A stretch of DNA of 64,000 nt, taken from Conchocele bisecta (Eukaryota; Mollusca; Bivalvia; Lucinida; Thyasiridae). This document shows positions 11,641 through 23,002 of this stretch, piece by piece (the first letter of the stretch is position 1; each line of letters begins with the position of its first letter). Location of the stretch: the NCBI GenBank assembly GCA_029237695.1, contig CM055265.1, positions 121,845,078 to 121,909,077 of the forward strand. Reading direction: 5' to 3'. The position numbers were made by a program, and so were the translations under genes. Below the pieces are notes generated by a model. It saw nothing but the letters and a program-made list of their open reading frames with translations. It searched no databases and was not told the origin of the DNA.

Positions 11641-12152
11641 CTATGTTACTGTCGGTAATGTTTTAAATTATTAAATATTTTAATTTAAAGTAACATTAAG
11701 AATGATCCTTCTTTTTATTTCGTGAAATTTGGTCAAATATTGATTTTATTACGAAAAAAAAATTTCCCCATGTTAAATCCCCATAGACATCTTCACAATG
11801 ATTTAACATGGGGACATTTTTCGAATTTCAAAAATACTGGACTGATTTCCAAAACTTAACTTTTGTTTTCGTAGTTAGATCATTTCCAAGCTATCTAGAC
11901 AGTTTTCTGACACAAATTTCAAAACTTTTCGTGTTTTCTTTACTCGTCCCACAGCTCCTCCACCTCATTTTCCGCCATGTTAAATTCCCATAGACAAATA
12001 CATTTTTCGTAATAAAATCAATATTTGACCAAATTTCACGAAATAAAAAGAAGGCTCATTCTTAAATTTTGATAACATTTAATATTATAAACAAATATTT
12101 TTGCATTGTTTATATGGCCGTACGATTTGGGCAGGTTTCGTGAATTATCACA
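11641..12152 (-). mobile_element. F12 MITE, copy with degraded ends
   Basis: The interior matches F12 in order: AAATATTGATTTTATTACG, CCCATGTTAAATCCCCATAG, the ACTGGACTGATTTCCAAAA block, CAAGCTATCTAG, and GAAGGCTCATTCTTAAATTT. The right end keeps GGGCAGGTTTCGTGAA. The left end is decayed. Confidence 0.7.
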
Positions 12153-12480
12153 GCATCCACAAGCCCATGTTTTCCAAGTACAGCCACAACGCTCGGCAAA
12201 CATTTAATATAAAAAACATCGGTTGTGTAATAGAATACATGACAGATAAATGTGCCATGACAGTTCACGGTGACATGTAATGTTTCAGGCGAGGCTGAAT
12301 CGATACATTTGTGACCCCGGATCCGGAATTACATCCCTTATCGCATCGCCGGTGAAAACTCGTCTATTTTGTCTGGAAATAACGTCGTAAATGCAAAAAT
12401 CTGAGCTCATGTGGAACCGATATGATGTTTCTTCGAAATCAATATATTATGTGAACAACGGCGATGCTACGTTAAGGGAG
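12153..12480. other. Unassigned stretch
   Basis: No gene or clear repeat is visible. Confidence 0.45.
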
Positions 12481-12551
12481 CGATGGGGTGGGGCGGCGGG
12501 ATGGGAGGGGAGGGGCGATGGGGTGGGGCGGCGGGAGGGAAGGGGAGGGGG
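12480..12551. repeat. G-rich 35-bp tandem duplication
   Basis: Two copies of a unit starting CGATGGGGTGGGGCGGCGGG lie at 12481 and 12516. Many G-runs of three or more give G-quadruplex potential on the + strand. Confidence 0.8.
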
Positions 12552-12777
12552 GTAACTTTCAGAGCAGGTGTCAAATGATACGTGCATTAACTGTTAATTT
12601 ATTTATTATTATTTTTGCATCACATGATGACTTATGGCGATAGCTTGATTTTTTTTTATTGCGAGTCTGTTTGGTAGTCCGTTCTTGATGTCCGATGTCA
12701 CTGTCAAATATCGCTGATACATGTATCAGTGTTCATGATTGCAATGCATGTGCTTCAGTGCGCTTACATCGGAGTTA

Positions 12778-12846
12778 CAGTGGAACATCTCTAAACCGGA
12801 CACCCTGGGGACCGCCCAGGGTGTCCGGATTAGAGAGGTTCCACTG
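12778..12846. mobile_element. F15 minimal hairpin MITE
   Basis: This 69-bp, almost perfect palindrome runs from CAGTGGAACATCTCTAAACC to GAGAGGTTCCACTG with TA on both sides. CAGT termini and a TA target are typical of Tc1/mariner-pogo elements. F2 copy C follows about 20 bp away. Confidence 0.8.
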
Positions 12847-12865
12847 TATAATTAATAATTTAATA

Positions 12866-13203
12866 TAGGAATGAATGGCCTTTTTGTGGAATTTATCGAG
12901 GTATAAACTTGGAAAAGTCGCGGGAATACTCGTCCAGTATTCCCGCGACTTTTCCAAGTTTATATCTCCGATAAATTCCAAAAAAAGGCCATTCATTCCT
13001 TATAATTCCAGCATTTGAAATAAATTCATCAAGAAAATGTGTTTATTTTCCGTTTTCTTAAGAATTATTTTAGCTGCGCCTCACGGTTACGGAAAGTAGT
13101 TCGGCGTGGTAGTTTACTGGGATACAAATTTTGGACAGAGACTTGCTACGGGCCAATCAAATGTTAGGGAATTGTGTAAATATTTTTGTGCTGGAATTAT
13201 TTA
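12866..13203 (+). mobile_element. F2 hairpin-plus-tail element, copy C
   Basis: TAGGAATGAATGGCC starts the hairpin, whose loop lost the GGACGAAGGCCGG part seen in other copies. The tail runs from TATAATTCCAGCATTTG to GTGCTGGAATTATT. Confidence 0.85.
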
Positions 13204-13868
13204 TATGTACAACATTTAATGGTATGTAACAATAACTACGACAGATGCGGCATTTATAAAGGCTACCCCTTCGATCCACATACAAACATGAACGTTGTAC
13301 GTTGGGTTCGCCCACGGATGAGCTCATTTTGGTATATGCTGCAAAGATTGTGGGAAGGACGGTTCCACGCACGGTATGTAATTACTCAATATAATTGAAT
13401 CCTATACTGGATACGCAACCAACAATGCTCACTTTGAATTTCACGATTAACTGAAGTTGCAGCCACATACTGTACATGCGTTTATTTGCGCAATTTTCAC
13501 GTACATTCAGTGTAGCCATAGCAATGAGTCTGCTGTGTTGTGATTGCAACATACTATTCAAATATCAATAATCTGTTTATTTTAATTTATTTTTAGACAA
13601 GATTAACGACGGCTCTTAGATTTATACGTTTTCTTGTGGATTTGTTTTATGTTTAACACATTTATGTTGTACATGTATATGTTTTATTAGAGCAACGTGA
13701 TACACTGTACATAGTCTCTTATAATTCTAATTTAGAATGTCAATGTAGTACTTGACTGATTTACTTATAATTTTGTGTCTGTACATTGGTGAGACTTTAA
13801 TAAAAATGTATACATTATACATGTATGAGTGTGATAAAAAAGGTTATAGACGGCATAACGGATTACAT
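13204..13868. other. Unassigned AT-rich stretch
   Basis: No gene or repeat was recognised. Confidence 0.45.
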
Positions 13869-14478
13869 AGAGGATATTCCATCGTACATTTTGAATAGTG
13901 GGAAATACTACACTAGTGTATGTCGGCTTCCGCGTAAGTAACGAGTGAGCGTAGCGAATGAGTTGCTTGAACGGACGCCGACGGACACGAGTGTATTATT
14001 TCCGCTATTCAAACATGTACTATGGAATATCCTATTTATTACACTTCCACTGCGGATATAATGCACATTTAGTCTATTTCTTAGATTATAATCAATGAAT
14101 TGTGATGTGCGCATGAATAGTTATGCAATTACGTGTTTTCCCGCGTTTTGACGTTACGTTTTGTGACGTCAAATGTGACTTCATGTAAACATTTTGAAAT
14201 CCAAATTACGCAGATGTTTCTATGAGCCAGATATATTTGTAATGTGTTCAATCACATTAACATTCTAGATTAGTCGAGACTCTTTCCAAATTTTCAAATA
14301 ACTTTATTTTGACTGTAATAAAAAATAAACACTTTGTTTGGTACATGCAACTCGTGGTTTCCAATAAAACAGGCGCGCAATTACGGGTGTTCTCTTCACG
14401 GTGTATTATTTTTAAGAGTTGATTACGGGTTTTCTGTCACAGCGAAACCCGTGCAAATAAGTTGCAAGAGTGTAATAA
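13869..14478 (+). mobile_element. F11 hairpin-plus-tail element, copy 1
   Basis: A hairpin (AGAGGATATTCCATCGTACA..GGAATATCC) contains the fold TTCCGCGTAAGTAACGAG. It is followed by a ~430-bp tail that starts ATTTATTACACTTCC and ends GCAAGAGTGTAAT. The copy at 17.37 kb is nearly colinear. No protein is encoded. Confidence 0.75.
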
Positions 14479-14495
14479 AGTGACATACAATGTAC

Positions 14496-14558
14496 ACTGT
14501 ATATCTAAAACGGACACACTGGAGGTTTCCGAGTGTGTCCGGATTAGAGGGATTCCAT
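14496..14558. mobile_element. F15 minimal hairpin, diverged
   Basis: CTGTATATCTAAAACGGACA and its inverse GTGTCCGGATTAGAGGGATT are separated by a short loop. It lies 18 bp after F11 copy 1. Confidence 0.6.
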
Positions 14559-14561
14559 TGT

Positions 14562-14920
14562 ATGGTATTGTGTTTAAAGGTCATATGAATAGAAAAAAAT
14601 AATTTTAAAATATATTTTGTAAATTTTGAAAATCCCAATAAAAAAGTTTTAATTTTTTACATTTTTCATTTTCTTTCGTCATAAATTATCATGTTTGTGT
14701 AATAAAATAATGAGAATTATTTTTTTACTTAATATAAATAAAATATAAAAAATAATGTTCTTCTATGACCTCATAGTCGAACACTCATATTTGAGCTAAT
14801 TGAAATGTTCAAACATTTGTAACGTTTTTAATTATATTTATTATTTTTACGTGCGGTTTTCAGCATTTATTTTATATTATAAAATTGTATTATTTACAAA
14901 AATAAAAAAAATTGTTCATC
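14562..14920. other. AT-rich spacer
   Basis: This is very AT-rich sequence with no gene or repeat that I can assign. Confidence 0.45.
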
Positions 14921-14921
14921 A

Positions 14922-15164
14922 GGGGCCCGTTTCACTAAACTTCGTACGACTAAAATGTTCGTAAGTGCAAACTTATGATAGTCTGTAAATTTCACATTAA
15001 CAATGTTTGCTTGTAAACCATTATTGGATTTACATTTATTGAGCATAGGCTGCATATGCAGCCTATGCTCGATAAATGTAAATCCATCAATGAAATTTCC
15101 AGGCGATCCTAAATGTGCACTTACGAACATTTTAGTTGTACGAAGCTTAGTGAATCGGGCCCCA
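14922..15164. mobile_element. F3 MITE (Harbinger-like), copy 3
   Basis: The ends are GGGGCCCGTTTCACTAAACT and AGCTTAGTGAATCGGGCCCC. The central palindrome is GAGCATAGGCTGCATATGCA plus its inverse. This is one of the most complete copies. Confidence 0.85.
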
Positions 15165-15463
15165 GACCTTTAAGTTGTGTTTTCCATTCCTAATACAACA
15201 CTATTAACTCACAGACACACCCAGCCCATATGTGTCGTCCAATTCCACAAACTGCCTGAAGATTCCGTGACTGGTGTGTCACGTGATTTGCTAAATTGCA
15301 AGTGGTAGCGTGACTGGCAAAATGGAAATTACTCTAAATTATAACGACATTCGGGGCACAGTCAGCGACTTCCGGTGGTTAATATAAATCTGGGGTCTAT
15401 AATGACAAGACATTTGTTGGAATCGTTAATCTGCCACATGGGAAACCAGTTTAATTCACAGGG

Positions 15464-17058
15464 ATGCGGCGTGTGTTGGTTTGTATCGGTATAACTACAT
15501 ATGAATAGTCGGACACGACCTCGTATCATAACAAATCCCGCGATTTTATTAACGTTAATGTCAATATTTTGGCGGAAAGTTCACATGTTCATTTGAGAAT
15601 TATTGTTATCTTGATGAAATAGCATAGTTGGAACATAACTAGATTGGTCAATAAGCGAGGCTTACGGAATACCCGCCGCGTGGGCCCAGGTACCCCTAAA
15701 ATATGTAAAATATTCCAAGTGTGGGCTTGTGACCTTGACTATGGGCTTAGCGGGAGCGGCATGAACGTGAATTGGTCCATTGGAGCAATGCGTGTATGAA
15801 ATGTGAAGCAGATCCGAGCAAGGAAATAGAAGTTATAACCGATTTCTTTGATGTTACGTTTTGTAAAGAGACTAAGTATGTGAGCTTGACCTCGAGATCA
15901 GCGGGAATTTGTCACGGCATGATAGTAGAGCCTTAGAGGAATGCATTGCATGACATATTGAGAATTTTCGATGAAAGAAATAGAAGTTATAAAATATTTA
16001 GTTGATGTTAAGTTTTGTAAAGAGACTAAGTATGCGATCTTGACCTTGGGATCAGCAGGGGTTGGACTGTCGTTGATTTGTTACAGCATGATAGTACAAC
16101 CTTAGAGGAATGCACAAGTGAAATATTAAGCATTTTAGATGAAGGAAATAGAAATTATAACAATATTTCTCTGATGTTAAGTTTTGTAAAGAGACTAAGT
16201 ATTTGACCTTGACCTTGGGATCAGCGGGGGTTGGACGGTCGTAGTTTTAGTACAGCATGGTAGTAGAGCCTTACAGGAATGCATGTGTGAAATATTAAGC
16301 ATTTTAGTTGAAGGAAATAGAAGTTATAACAATATTTCTCTGATGTTAAGTTTTGTAAAGAGACTATAAAGTATTTGACCTTGACTTTGGGATCAGCGGG
16401 GGTTGGACGGTCGTGGATTTGGCAGAGCATGGTAGTAGAGCCTTACAGGAATGCATGTGTAAAATATTAAGCATGTTAGATGAAGGAAATAGAAGTTATA
16501 ACAATATTTATCTGATGTTAAGTTTTGTAAAGAGACTAAGTATTTGACCTTGACCTTGGGATCAGCGGGGGTTGGACGGTCGTGGATTTGGCACAGCATG
16601 GTGGTAGAGCCTTACAGGAATGCATGCATAAAATATTAAGCATTTTAGATGAAGGAAATAGAAGTTATAACAATATTTCTCTGATGTTATGTTTATGGAC
16701 GGACGGACGGACGGACGGACAGACAACCTGACTCCAGTATACCCCCCCCCTCCCCACAACTCGTTGCGGGGGTATAATTGTGCAAAGAATATCGAATTAC
16801 AGCTGGTTATCCTAGGTCGGACACGACCTCGTATCATAACAAATGAAATAATGTGTTTGGGGCTCTAATGTTAATATTATAGTGGAAATGTCATATGTTC
16901 GTTTGCGAATTATCGTTATCCTGCAGAAATACATAGAATGCATAGGCAATTACAATTTTAAACATGTTATTTTGTTATGATACGAGGCTGTGTCCGACCA
17001 AAGTTATGAGCCTTGTTATTCATATGTAGTTATACCGATGAAAGCCGAAACACGCCGA
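15464..17058. mobile_element. 1.6-kb inverted-repeat element enclosing a minisatellite
   Basis: The left end contains GGCGTGTG, then ATCGGTATAACTACATATGA, then CGGACACGACCTCGTATCAT. The right end carries the inverse in the same order (ATGATACGAGGCTGTGTCCG, TCATATGTAGTTATACCGAT, CACGCCG). A further direct copy of TCGGACACGACCTCGTATCA lies at 16814. The interior is mostly the ~169-bp tandem array. I see no transposase. The superfamily is unknown. Confidence 0.7.
15700..16690. repeat. ~169-bp tandem repeat, about six units
   Basis: Units begin near 15850, 16004, 16173, 16342, 16514 and 16683 at GATGTTAAGTTTTGTAAAGA. Spacings are 154, 169, 169, 172 and 169 bp, and a diverged unit precedes them. 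Each contains CCTTGGGATCAGCGGGGGTT and GTAGAGCCTTACAGGAATGC. The array stops at a (GGAC)n run at 16694-16717. The frames here (such as 16221-16837) are repeat-derived. Confidence 0.9.
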
Positions 17059-17076
17059 ATGCCTCTGGTTGAATCC

Positions 17077-17304
17077 TTTTAACGCTACAGACATGTATTA
17101 TAGCGGTATTGCAAATAGTGTCGATCCAGATAAGCCGGCTCGCGACGAGCCGTCTCATCAGGATCTGCACTTTCTGCAAGTACTTTTCATATTTAGTAGT
17201 TCCATACATTCATTAATCTTAAAATAAATTTTGTGACGGTATGATTGGCTACAAAATTAACGTATCAACATCCATTCCAGTTACTTGGGTAGGGAATGGT
17301 TAAA
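17077..17304 (+). mobile_element. F1-like MITE, diverged
   Basis: The core palindrome GATCCAGATAAGCCGGCTCG..GAGCCGTCTCATCAGGATCT and the right part (TTGTGACGGTATGATTGGCT) match F1. The terminal CCCTTT/AAAGGG are degraded. Confidence 0.65.
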
Positions 17305-17369
17305 GGCACTGCTTACGGTCTCTGGTTCTGTAGTAATTTTCCGTGAAGTGTATTATTTTGATATTTATA

Positions 17370-17988
17370 TAGAGGATATTCCATCGTACATTTTGAATAG
17401 CGGGAAATAATGCACGAGTGTGCGTCGGCTTCCGCGTAAGCAACGAGTGAGCGTAGCGAACGAGTTGCTTGCACGGACGCCGACGGATACGAGTGTATTA
17501 TTTCCGCTATTCAAACATGTGCGATGGAATATCCTATTTATTACACTTCCACGGCGGATATATATGCACGTTTAGTCTATTTTTTGAGATTATAATCAAT
17601 GAATTGTGATGTGCGCATGAATAGTTACAGAATGGCGTGTTTTCCCGCGTTTTGACGTTACGTTTTGTGACGTCAAATGTGATGTCATGTAAACTTTTTG
17701 AAATCCAACTTACGCAGCTGTTTCTATGAACCGGATATATTTGACTGCATGCTTGGAATGTGTTCAATCACATTAACATTCTAGATTAGTCGAAACCCTT
17801 TCCAAGTTTTCAAATAACTTTATTGTGACTGTAATAAAAAGTAAAGATTTTGCATGGTAGCTCGTGGTTTCCAAGAAAACAGGCGCGCAATTACGGGTGT
17901 TCTCTTCACCGTGTATTATTTGCAAGGAGTTGATTACGGGTTTGCTCTCACAGCGAAACCCGTGCAAATAACTCGCAAGAGTGTAATG
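17370..17988 (+). mobile_element. F11 hairpin-plus-tail element, copy 2
   Basis: It is colinear with copy 1 at 13.87 kb. The hairpin is GAGGATATTCCATCG with its inverse. The tail opens ATTTATTACACTTCC and closes CTCGCAAGAGTGTAAT. The tail includes TTTTGACGTTACGTTTTGTG and TGACGTCAAATGTGATGTCA. Confidence 0.8.
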
Positions 17989-18011
17989 ATTTGTTATATT
18001 CACACAATGTA

Positions 18012-18212
18012 CAGTGGAACCTCTCTAATCCGGACGCCAGTACAACATGTGATATATTATTTCGATTGGCCTCTTTGTCATTTATCTCAGATGATAATGT
18101 CTGTTCATGATCGCATAGCAGACAAATATGCCTCCGAATGGGCATATGCCTGATTCACAGTCGAACATCTCTAAACTGGTCTCCCGGAGTGTCCGGTTTA
18201 GAGTGGTTACAT
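18012..18212 (+). mobile_element. F15 element, ~200-bp form
   Basis: A left end, CAGTGGAACCTCTCTAATCC at 18012, is followed by a ~120-bp interior and then a terminal hairpin from 18158 to 18212 (GAACATCTCTAAACTGGTCT..GTCCGGTTTAGAGTGG). The same layout occurs at 19.19, 34.79 and 52.16 kb (there reversed). Confidence 0.7.
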
Positions 18213-18213
18213 T

Positions 18214-18560
18214 ATAATTCCAGCACAAAAATATTTACACAATTCCCTAACATTTGATTGGCCCGTAGCAAGTCTCTGTCCAAAATTTATATCCCAGTAA
18301 ACTCCCACGCCGAACTACTTTCCGTAACCGTGAGGCGCAGTTAAAGAAAACGGAAAATAAACACATTTTCTCGATGCATTTATTTCAAATGTTGGAATTA
18401 TAAGGAATGAATGGCCTTTTTGTTGAATTTATCGGGGATATAAACTTGGAAAAGTCGCGGGAATACTGGACGAGGCCTTCCGGCCTTCGTCCAGTATTCC
18501 CGCGACTTTTCCCAAGTTTATACCCCGATAAATTCCACAAAAAGGCCATTCATTCCTATA
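18214..18560 (-). mobile_element. F2 hairpin-plus-tail element, copy D
   Basis: The tail is ATAATTCCAGCACAAAAATA..AAATGTTGGAATTATAAG, and the full hairpin ends GGCCATTCATTCCTATAG. It directly abuts the F15 hairpin on its left. Confidence 0.85.
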
Positions 18561-19185
18561 GTACATGCATTAAGCATTTTAAAGGAGTTTCAAGCAAGTT
18601 CGTCTTTGTGGGTTCAACAAAATGGTAACTATGTACTCCGCTTAGAGAACATCACGATTAGCTTGCATTTGAGCAAGTTCTTGGTGATCGTGGGCGTTAA
18701 CATTGCCGAAATGTGTCCTTTTGATGTGCAGTTGCTTAGTTATCACCTCGTCGTTATGCAATAGGGGATATAGCGTTAGTCTATGTACGTACGTGCGTAC
18801 GTTAGTAACACCTTTCATTTTTCAATAACTCATGAACCGCTTCAACGATTTTGATCATGTTTGGTCACACTGTTTGTCTAGGGACGGTGCTTCGTTTTGC
18901 ATACGACCCATGTCCGACCGCCCAAGGTAAAGGTCACTGAGGACTTATGTTCACCTTGTTTCTGAGGCGAAGAGTTTGTTTTTATTATTATCAAGGCTGC
19001 CTGCGAGGGGATTAGCTTAGTCACAACGATGCCATTGTTTCTGCTTGTTGTTTGCACTGTAAAACTAAGGAACGCGACGCCAAAGCAACTAATTCCACCA
19101 GTTCACGCGCTGAGGATGTCCCGAAAGTAGTTCTACAGTAAGAAACGTTAAACGTGATTGTCCAAGTTAGGTCGCATAGTACCGT
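18561..19185. other. Unassigned stretch
   Basis: No gene is recognised. A short GTACGTACGTGCGTACG run lies at 18785-18801. Confidence 0.45.
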
Positions 19186-19186
19186 G

Positions 19187-19396
19187 CAACCTCTCTAAAC
19201 CGGACACCAAGAAAATATATGTGATCTCATTTTGAGAAGTTTCTTGGCAACGTATCTCAGATACTAAAGAATGTTAACGATTGCAAAAGACGTACGTATG
19301 TCCCAAACTGGTCATATGCCTGATTTACAGTGGAACATCTCTTAACCGGACACCATGGGGACCTCACAGGGTGTCCGGTTTAGATAGGTTTCACGT
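19187..19396 (+). mobile_element. F15 element, ~210-bp form
   Basis: A left end (CAACCTCTCTAAACCGGACA) is followed by an interior and then a hairpin at 19328-19394, CAGTGGAACATCTCTTAACC to TTTAGATAGGTTTCACG. It has the same layout as 18.0 kb. Confidence 0.7.
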
Positions 19397-19507
19397 ATAA
19401 GGTTGGTCTATATGTAAGGCCTCTGGTTCAACTTCTTACGCATATTGTGTGTTAGCGTTGCCAAAAATGTGTCATGTCACTTATAGCCGCTTGTGTTTGT
19501 ACTGTTG

Positions 19508-20090
19508 AGCCTTATTTTTAATTCTTAAAATTTGGTCCAATTTTGATTTTATTGCGAAAAATCAATTTCCCCATTTTCTAATTTCAGAAATAGTGGACCG
19601 ATTTTCAAATGTAACCTTTGTTTTCTTAGAGCATTTTTTTAAGGTATCTAGCCAGGTTTCGGAGTCAATTTCCATTTTTTTTTTTCGTTTTTTTTTACCT
19701 CGCTCTTCCCCACTAACTTCACATCTTCACAGTTTACCACAGTTGGATTCTGAATTTAAGTGCCGTAAAACATAGGAAAGTGCATTTCTGGACATCTAGA
19801 TTTCAAAATTTGTCCTTGAGGGCATGCCCCCGGACCCCCCTAGCATACTCGCTTCACTCCGTGGAGCTCGAAAATATGACTACCACCCCCCCCCCCCCCC
19901 GCCTCGTTCCCCAAATGCTGGATCCGCCCCTGCACATAATTTTGTCCCAAGTTAAATTCCCATTGAAAAATCATTTTTTCGTTATAAAATCAGTATTTGA
20001 CCAAAAGTCTTGAAATAAAAAGAAGGCACATTCTTAAATTTTGCTAAACTTTAATATTTGCCAAAAATAATCGTGAAACAGACCGTAATG
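19508..20090. mobile_element. F12 MITE with internal insertion
   Basis: The F12 landmarks are present (TTTTATTGCGAAAAATCAAT, GGACCGATTTTCAAA, AAAAAGAAGGCACATTC) along with a right end CGTGAAACAGAC. Between about 19760 and 19935 there is foreign sequence with ATGCTGGATCCGCCCCTGCA, a poly-C run and GGACATCTAGATTTCAAAAT. Confidence 0.65.
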
Positions 20091-20215
20091 TAAACCGACA
20101 AATTCCGCCAATTTGAACGCAGAGAACTCGTTATATAATAATGTAAGTGAAGATATCCGTCATTTTACAAGTTACAATGTATATAACATGTTACATACAT
20201 TTACAAGCAGGTATA

Positions 20216-20455
20216 TAGTAAGTAAGTAAAGTTTGTTTATTATGGTGTCACCCCTATTGAAAGGGCCCATCATGGCCCATCATATAATATGACATGAACA
20301 CATATATAGAACAAGCAAGTTAGTCCTATCCTTTATCATGTTTAGGCCTGGAACCAGGCAGGAAGGCAATTGACTGGCCGCTCACTAACCGGCCGCGAGT
20401 GGATGTTCGAACCTTCGAAGTCCAGTTGCGAGGTGGGTGCCTTATCCACTAAAGT
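20216..20455 (-). mobile_element. tRNA-derived SINE (minus strand)
   Basis: Read on the minus strand, the head has an A-box-like AGTGGATAAGGCACC and a B-box-like AAGGTTCGAAC. The body ends AATAAACAAACTTTACTTAC, a short (ACTT)n tail. This head-body-tail order is typical of SINEs. It abuts the F12 copy at 20.45 kb and replaces that copy's first bases. Confidence 0.65.
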
Positions 20456-20998
20456 CTGTTTCACGAAAGCTGTCCAAATTTTACGACTAAGTAAACAATG
20501 TAAAAACAATATTGTTTTCGATAATATTAAATTAAAGTAAAATTTAAGAATGAGCCTTCTTTTTATTTTGTGAAATTTGGTCAAATATTGATTTTATTGC
20601 GAAAAAACAATTTCCCCATGTTAAATCCCCATAGACATCTTCACGGAGTGAAGATGTCTATGGGGATTTAACATGGGTAAATTGTTTGAATTTCAGAAAT
20701 ACTGGACCGATTTTCAAAATTTAACTTTCGTTTATATAGATCATTTCCAAGCTATCTAGCCAGATTTCGGAGTCAATTTCCAAATGTTTTCGTTTTCTGA
20801 CTCCTCCCACAGCTCCTGCATCTCCTTTTCCCCCATGTTAAATTCCCATAGACAAATCCATTTTTCGTAATGAAATCAATATTTGACCAAATTTCACGAA
20901 ATAAAAAGAAGGCTCATTCTTAAATTTTGCTAAACTGTTTTTGCATTGTTTATATCGCCGCAAAATTTGGGCAGGTTTCGTGAAACAGACAGTAGGCC
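20453..20998. mobile_element. F12 MITE, well preserved
   Basis: The ends are GTCTGTTTCACGAAAGCTG and CAGGTTTCGTGAAACAGACA. It has an internal palindrome CCCCATAGACATCTTCAC and its inverse near 20625-20665. It is about 545 bp long and non-coding. Confidence 0.85.
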
Positions 20999-21461
20999 AC
21001 TGCGATTGGTATGTAAGGCCTCCAGTTGCGATGAGAACAATCAATCAACCGTACTCACAATGCTGCATAAGTCACTATTACCCAGTATGCCAATGCGTAT
21101 GCATGTGCACGCATAACACACGTTAAACACTTCATCTCTGATTGATATAGTTAGCCGTTAATGGTTACACATTCTGAAGCAAATACAATTGCTCGATGTC
21201 AAAATCAAGTCGAGCCTTTACGTAAGTAGGGCACTGCTCCATTAAGGAACAATAAATAAGAAATTCTGCTTGTTGTTGAGCAATAATTCGTATTGAATTT
21301 GTTGTCATACCGATACAGTCAAGCGTGCATAAAATGTTAAACGTCAATAAAGAAGTACTTTGATGGAATATGACCAGTTTACAAGGTTAGCACATGATTT
21401 ACGATAGGGCGATTGGCTGGGAAAACGGGACCGTTGACGCCGGCGAACCAGCAGATGACCT
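20999..21461. other. Unassigned stretch
   Basis: No gene or clear repeat is visible. Confidence 0.45.
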
Positions 21462-21769
21462 GTAGCCCATTTCACCAACATTGCAAAGTATACATTTCTG
21501 GCAAAGTACACTTTGAGGGAGAAATTTTCAATTTTGGGATAAATTTATTATTTTTTATTATACTGAATTTATTACATTATCACAGCCGTTTTGGCTGTGA
21601 TAATGTAATAAATTCAGTAAAATAATTCTGCATACTTTTAATCATCAAATATATGAAGTTGTTAGTTCTGTATGAAATAATGCATTTCCGGAAAAATAAA
21701 TGATTACTCGCTCAAAGTATTCTTTGCTAGATAAGTATACTTTGCAATGTTGATGGAATCGGCTACAGA
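21461..21769 (-). mobile_element. F4 MITE, copy 1
   Basis: The ends are TGTAGCCCATTTCACCAACA and TGTTGATGGAATCGGCTACA. The central palindrome is TATACTGAATTTATTACATT with its inverse around CAGCCGTTTTGGCTG. AAGTATAC motifs sit just inside each end. Confidence 0.85.
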
Positions 21770-21792
21770 TCAGCCTGCGAATCCAATCTGAT

Positions 21793-22128
21793 CAGTAGCC
21801 TATTTAACCAAAATTACTAAGCATACTTATCTAGTTAAGTATATTTTGAGGGAGTAATCATTTATTTTACCAGAAATTCATTATTTCATATAGAACAAAT
21901 TACTACATATATTTGATTATTAAAAATATGCATACTGGAATGGATTTTTATACGTTAATTTTACATGTACTGAATTGATTACATTATCACAGCCAAAATG
22001 GCTGTGATAATGTAATACATTCAGTATAAGAAAAGTTAATAAATATATCCTTAAATTGAAAATTTCTCCATCACGGTGTATTTGGCAAGATAAGTATATT
22101 TAGCAATTTTGGTGAAAACGGCTACAGG
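21793..22128 (+). mobile_element. F4 MITE, copy 2, in opposite orientation
   Basis: The ends are AGTAGCCTATTTAACC and GGTGAAAACGGCTACAG, and the hairpin loop reads CAGCCAAAATGGCTG. Only ~24 bp (around GATCAGCCTGCGAATCC) separate it from copy 1. The 48-kb region also has two close copies. Confidence 0.85.
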
Positions 22129-23000
22129 GCATATGCTGATCGCCAATCAAATGTTTTGATGTGGTGCATGCAAATTAAATACAAATTGATCATATTGTTG
22201 CCTGTACGATTACATATAACGATCAGGATGTACACTGGCCACTTATGTAGGTCAGTTATAATATTTGGTATTAGCCCCATTTATCACAAACCAATCCACG
22301 CCATACATTGGACCGACATCGATGCTGCTTTCTGAAAACGATTTAACTCTTTGTGCTCACTGTATAACACTGAATCATGGCGAATATTTGAAGGACATAC
22401 ATTTAATATGTTAATATTTCACCATGTTCAACGTTTAAATTCACCGATGCGAACTCCGAATGTATGACGTGTTTAAAATCTAATGATTTATTTAATATGT
22501 AGCAGGTGGGTAATCAATCATAGATCGTGTGTAATTACGGCACTATGAACGAATATTTACACCTATAAATGCATAAATGAAACGCCCATTCGACGTACTG
22601 CATATACACCCCAACACAATACATTAGACCTATGTGTCGTCGCGCCATGCTGTTGATTGGTTAAAGATCGTTTGACGTTCATAAGTTCCACGAGGCTGCC
22701 AATAACTGCACGCTATTGTCCGGCAACGTCGCTGTTCCAGTAATTTCTACAAATTGACGTAAAACAACATTCTTCTTAATGTTAACGCCATATTTGGTTA
22801 TTTACATTTTTTAAACTCTCAGAAAATGCAGTGTAAATATAAGTAATAAAACCATGGTATGTTTCTTTTTCAGTACAATACAATTGGTCTGTTTAAAGTT
22901 TGCGAGGAGTCCTTCGGACTTTACGCACATTAAACAGACCAAATGTATTTTACACCCCAGTAAACGCAACAACCCATGATTTTATTCCTTAAATATAGGA
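22129..23000. other. Unassigned stretch with one hairpin
   Basis: No gene is recognised. A hairpin at about 22876-22952 has AATACAATTGGTCTGTTTAA and an imperfect inverse TTAAACAGACCAAATGTATT. Confidence 0.5.
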
Positions 23001-23002
23001 TG

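Noticed and set aside
16221..16837. Three similar minus-strand proteins (MLCQIHDRPTPADPK)
   Set aside because: These are the ~169-bp tandem units translated repeatedly.
18407..18628. Recurring peptide MNGLFVEFIGDINLEKSREY as a conserved gene
   Set aside because: The same peptide appears at every F2 hairpin arm (also 12.9, 25.4 and 61.2 kb). It is a shadow of the repeat.
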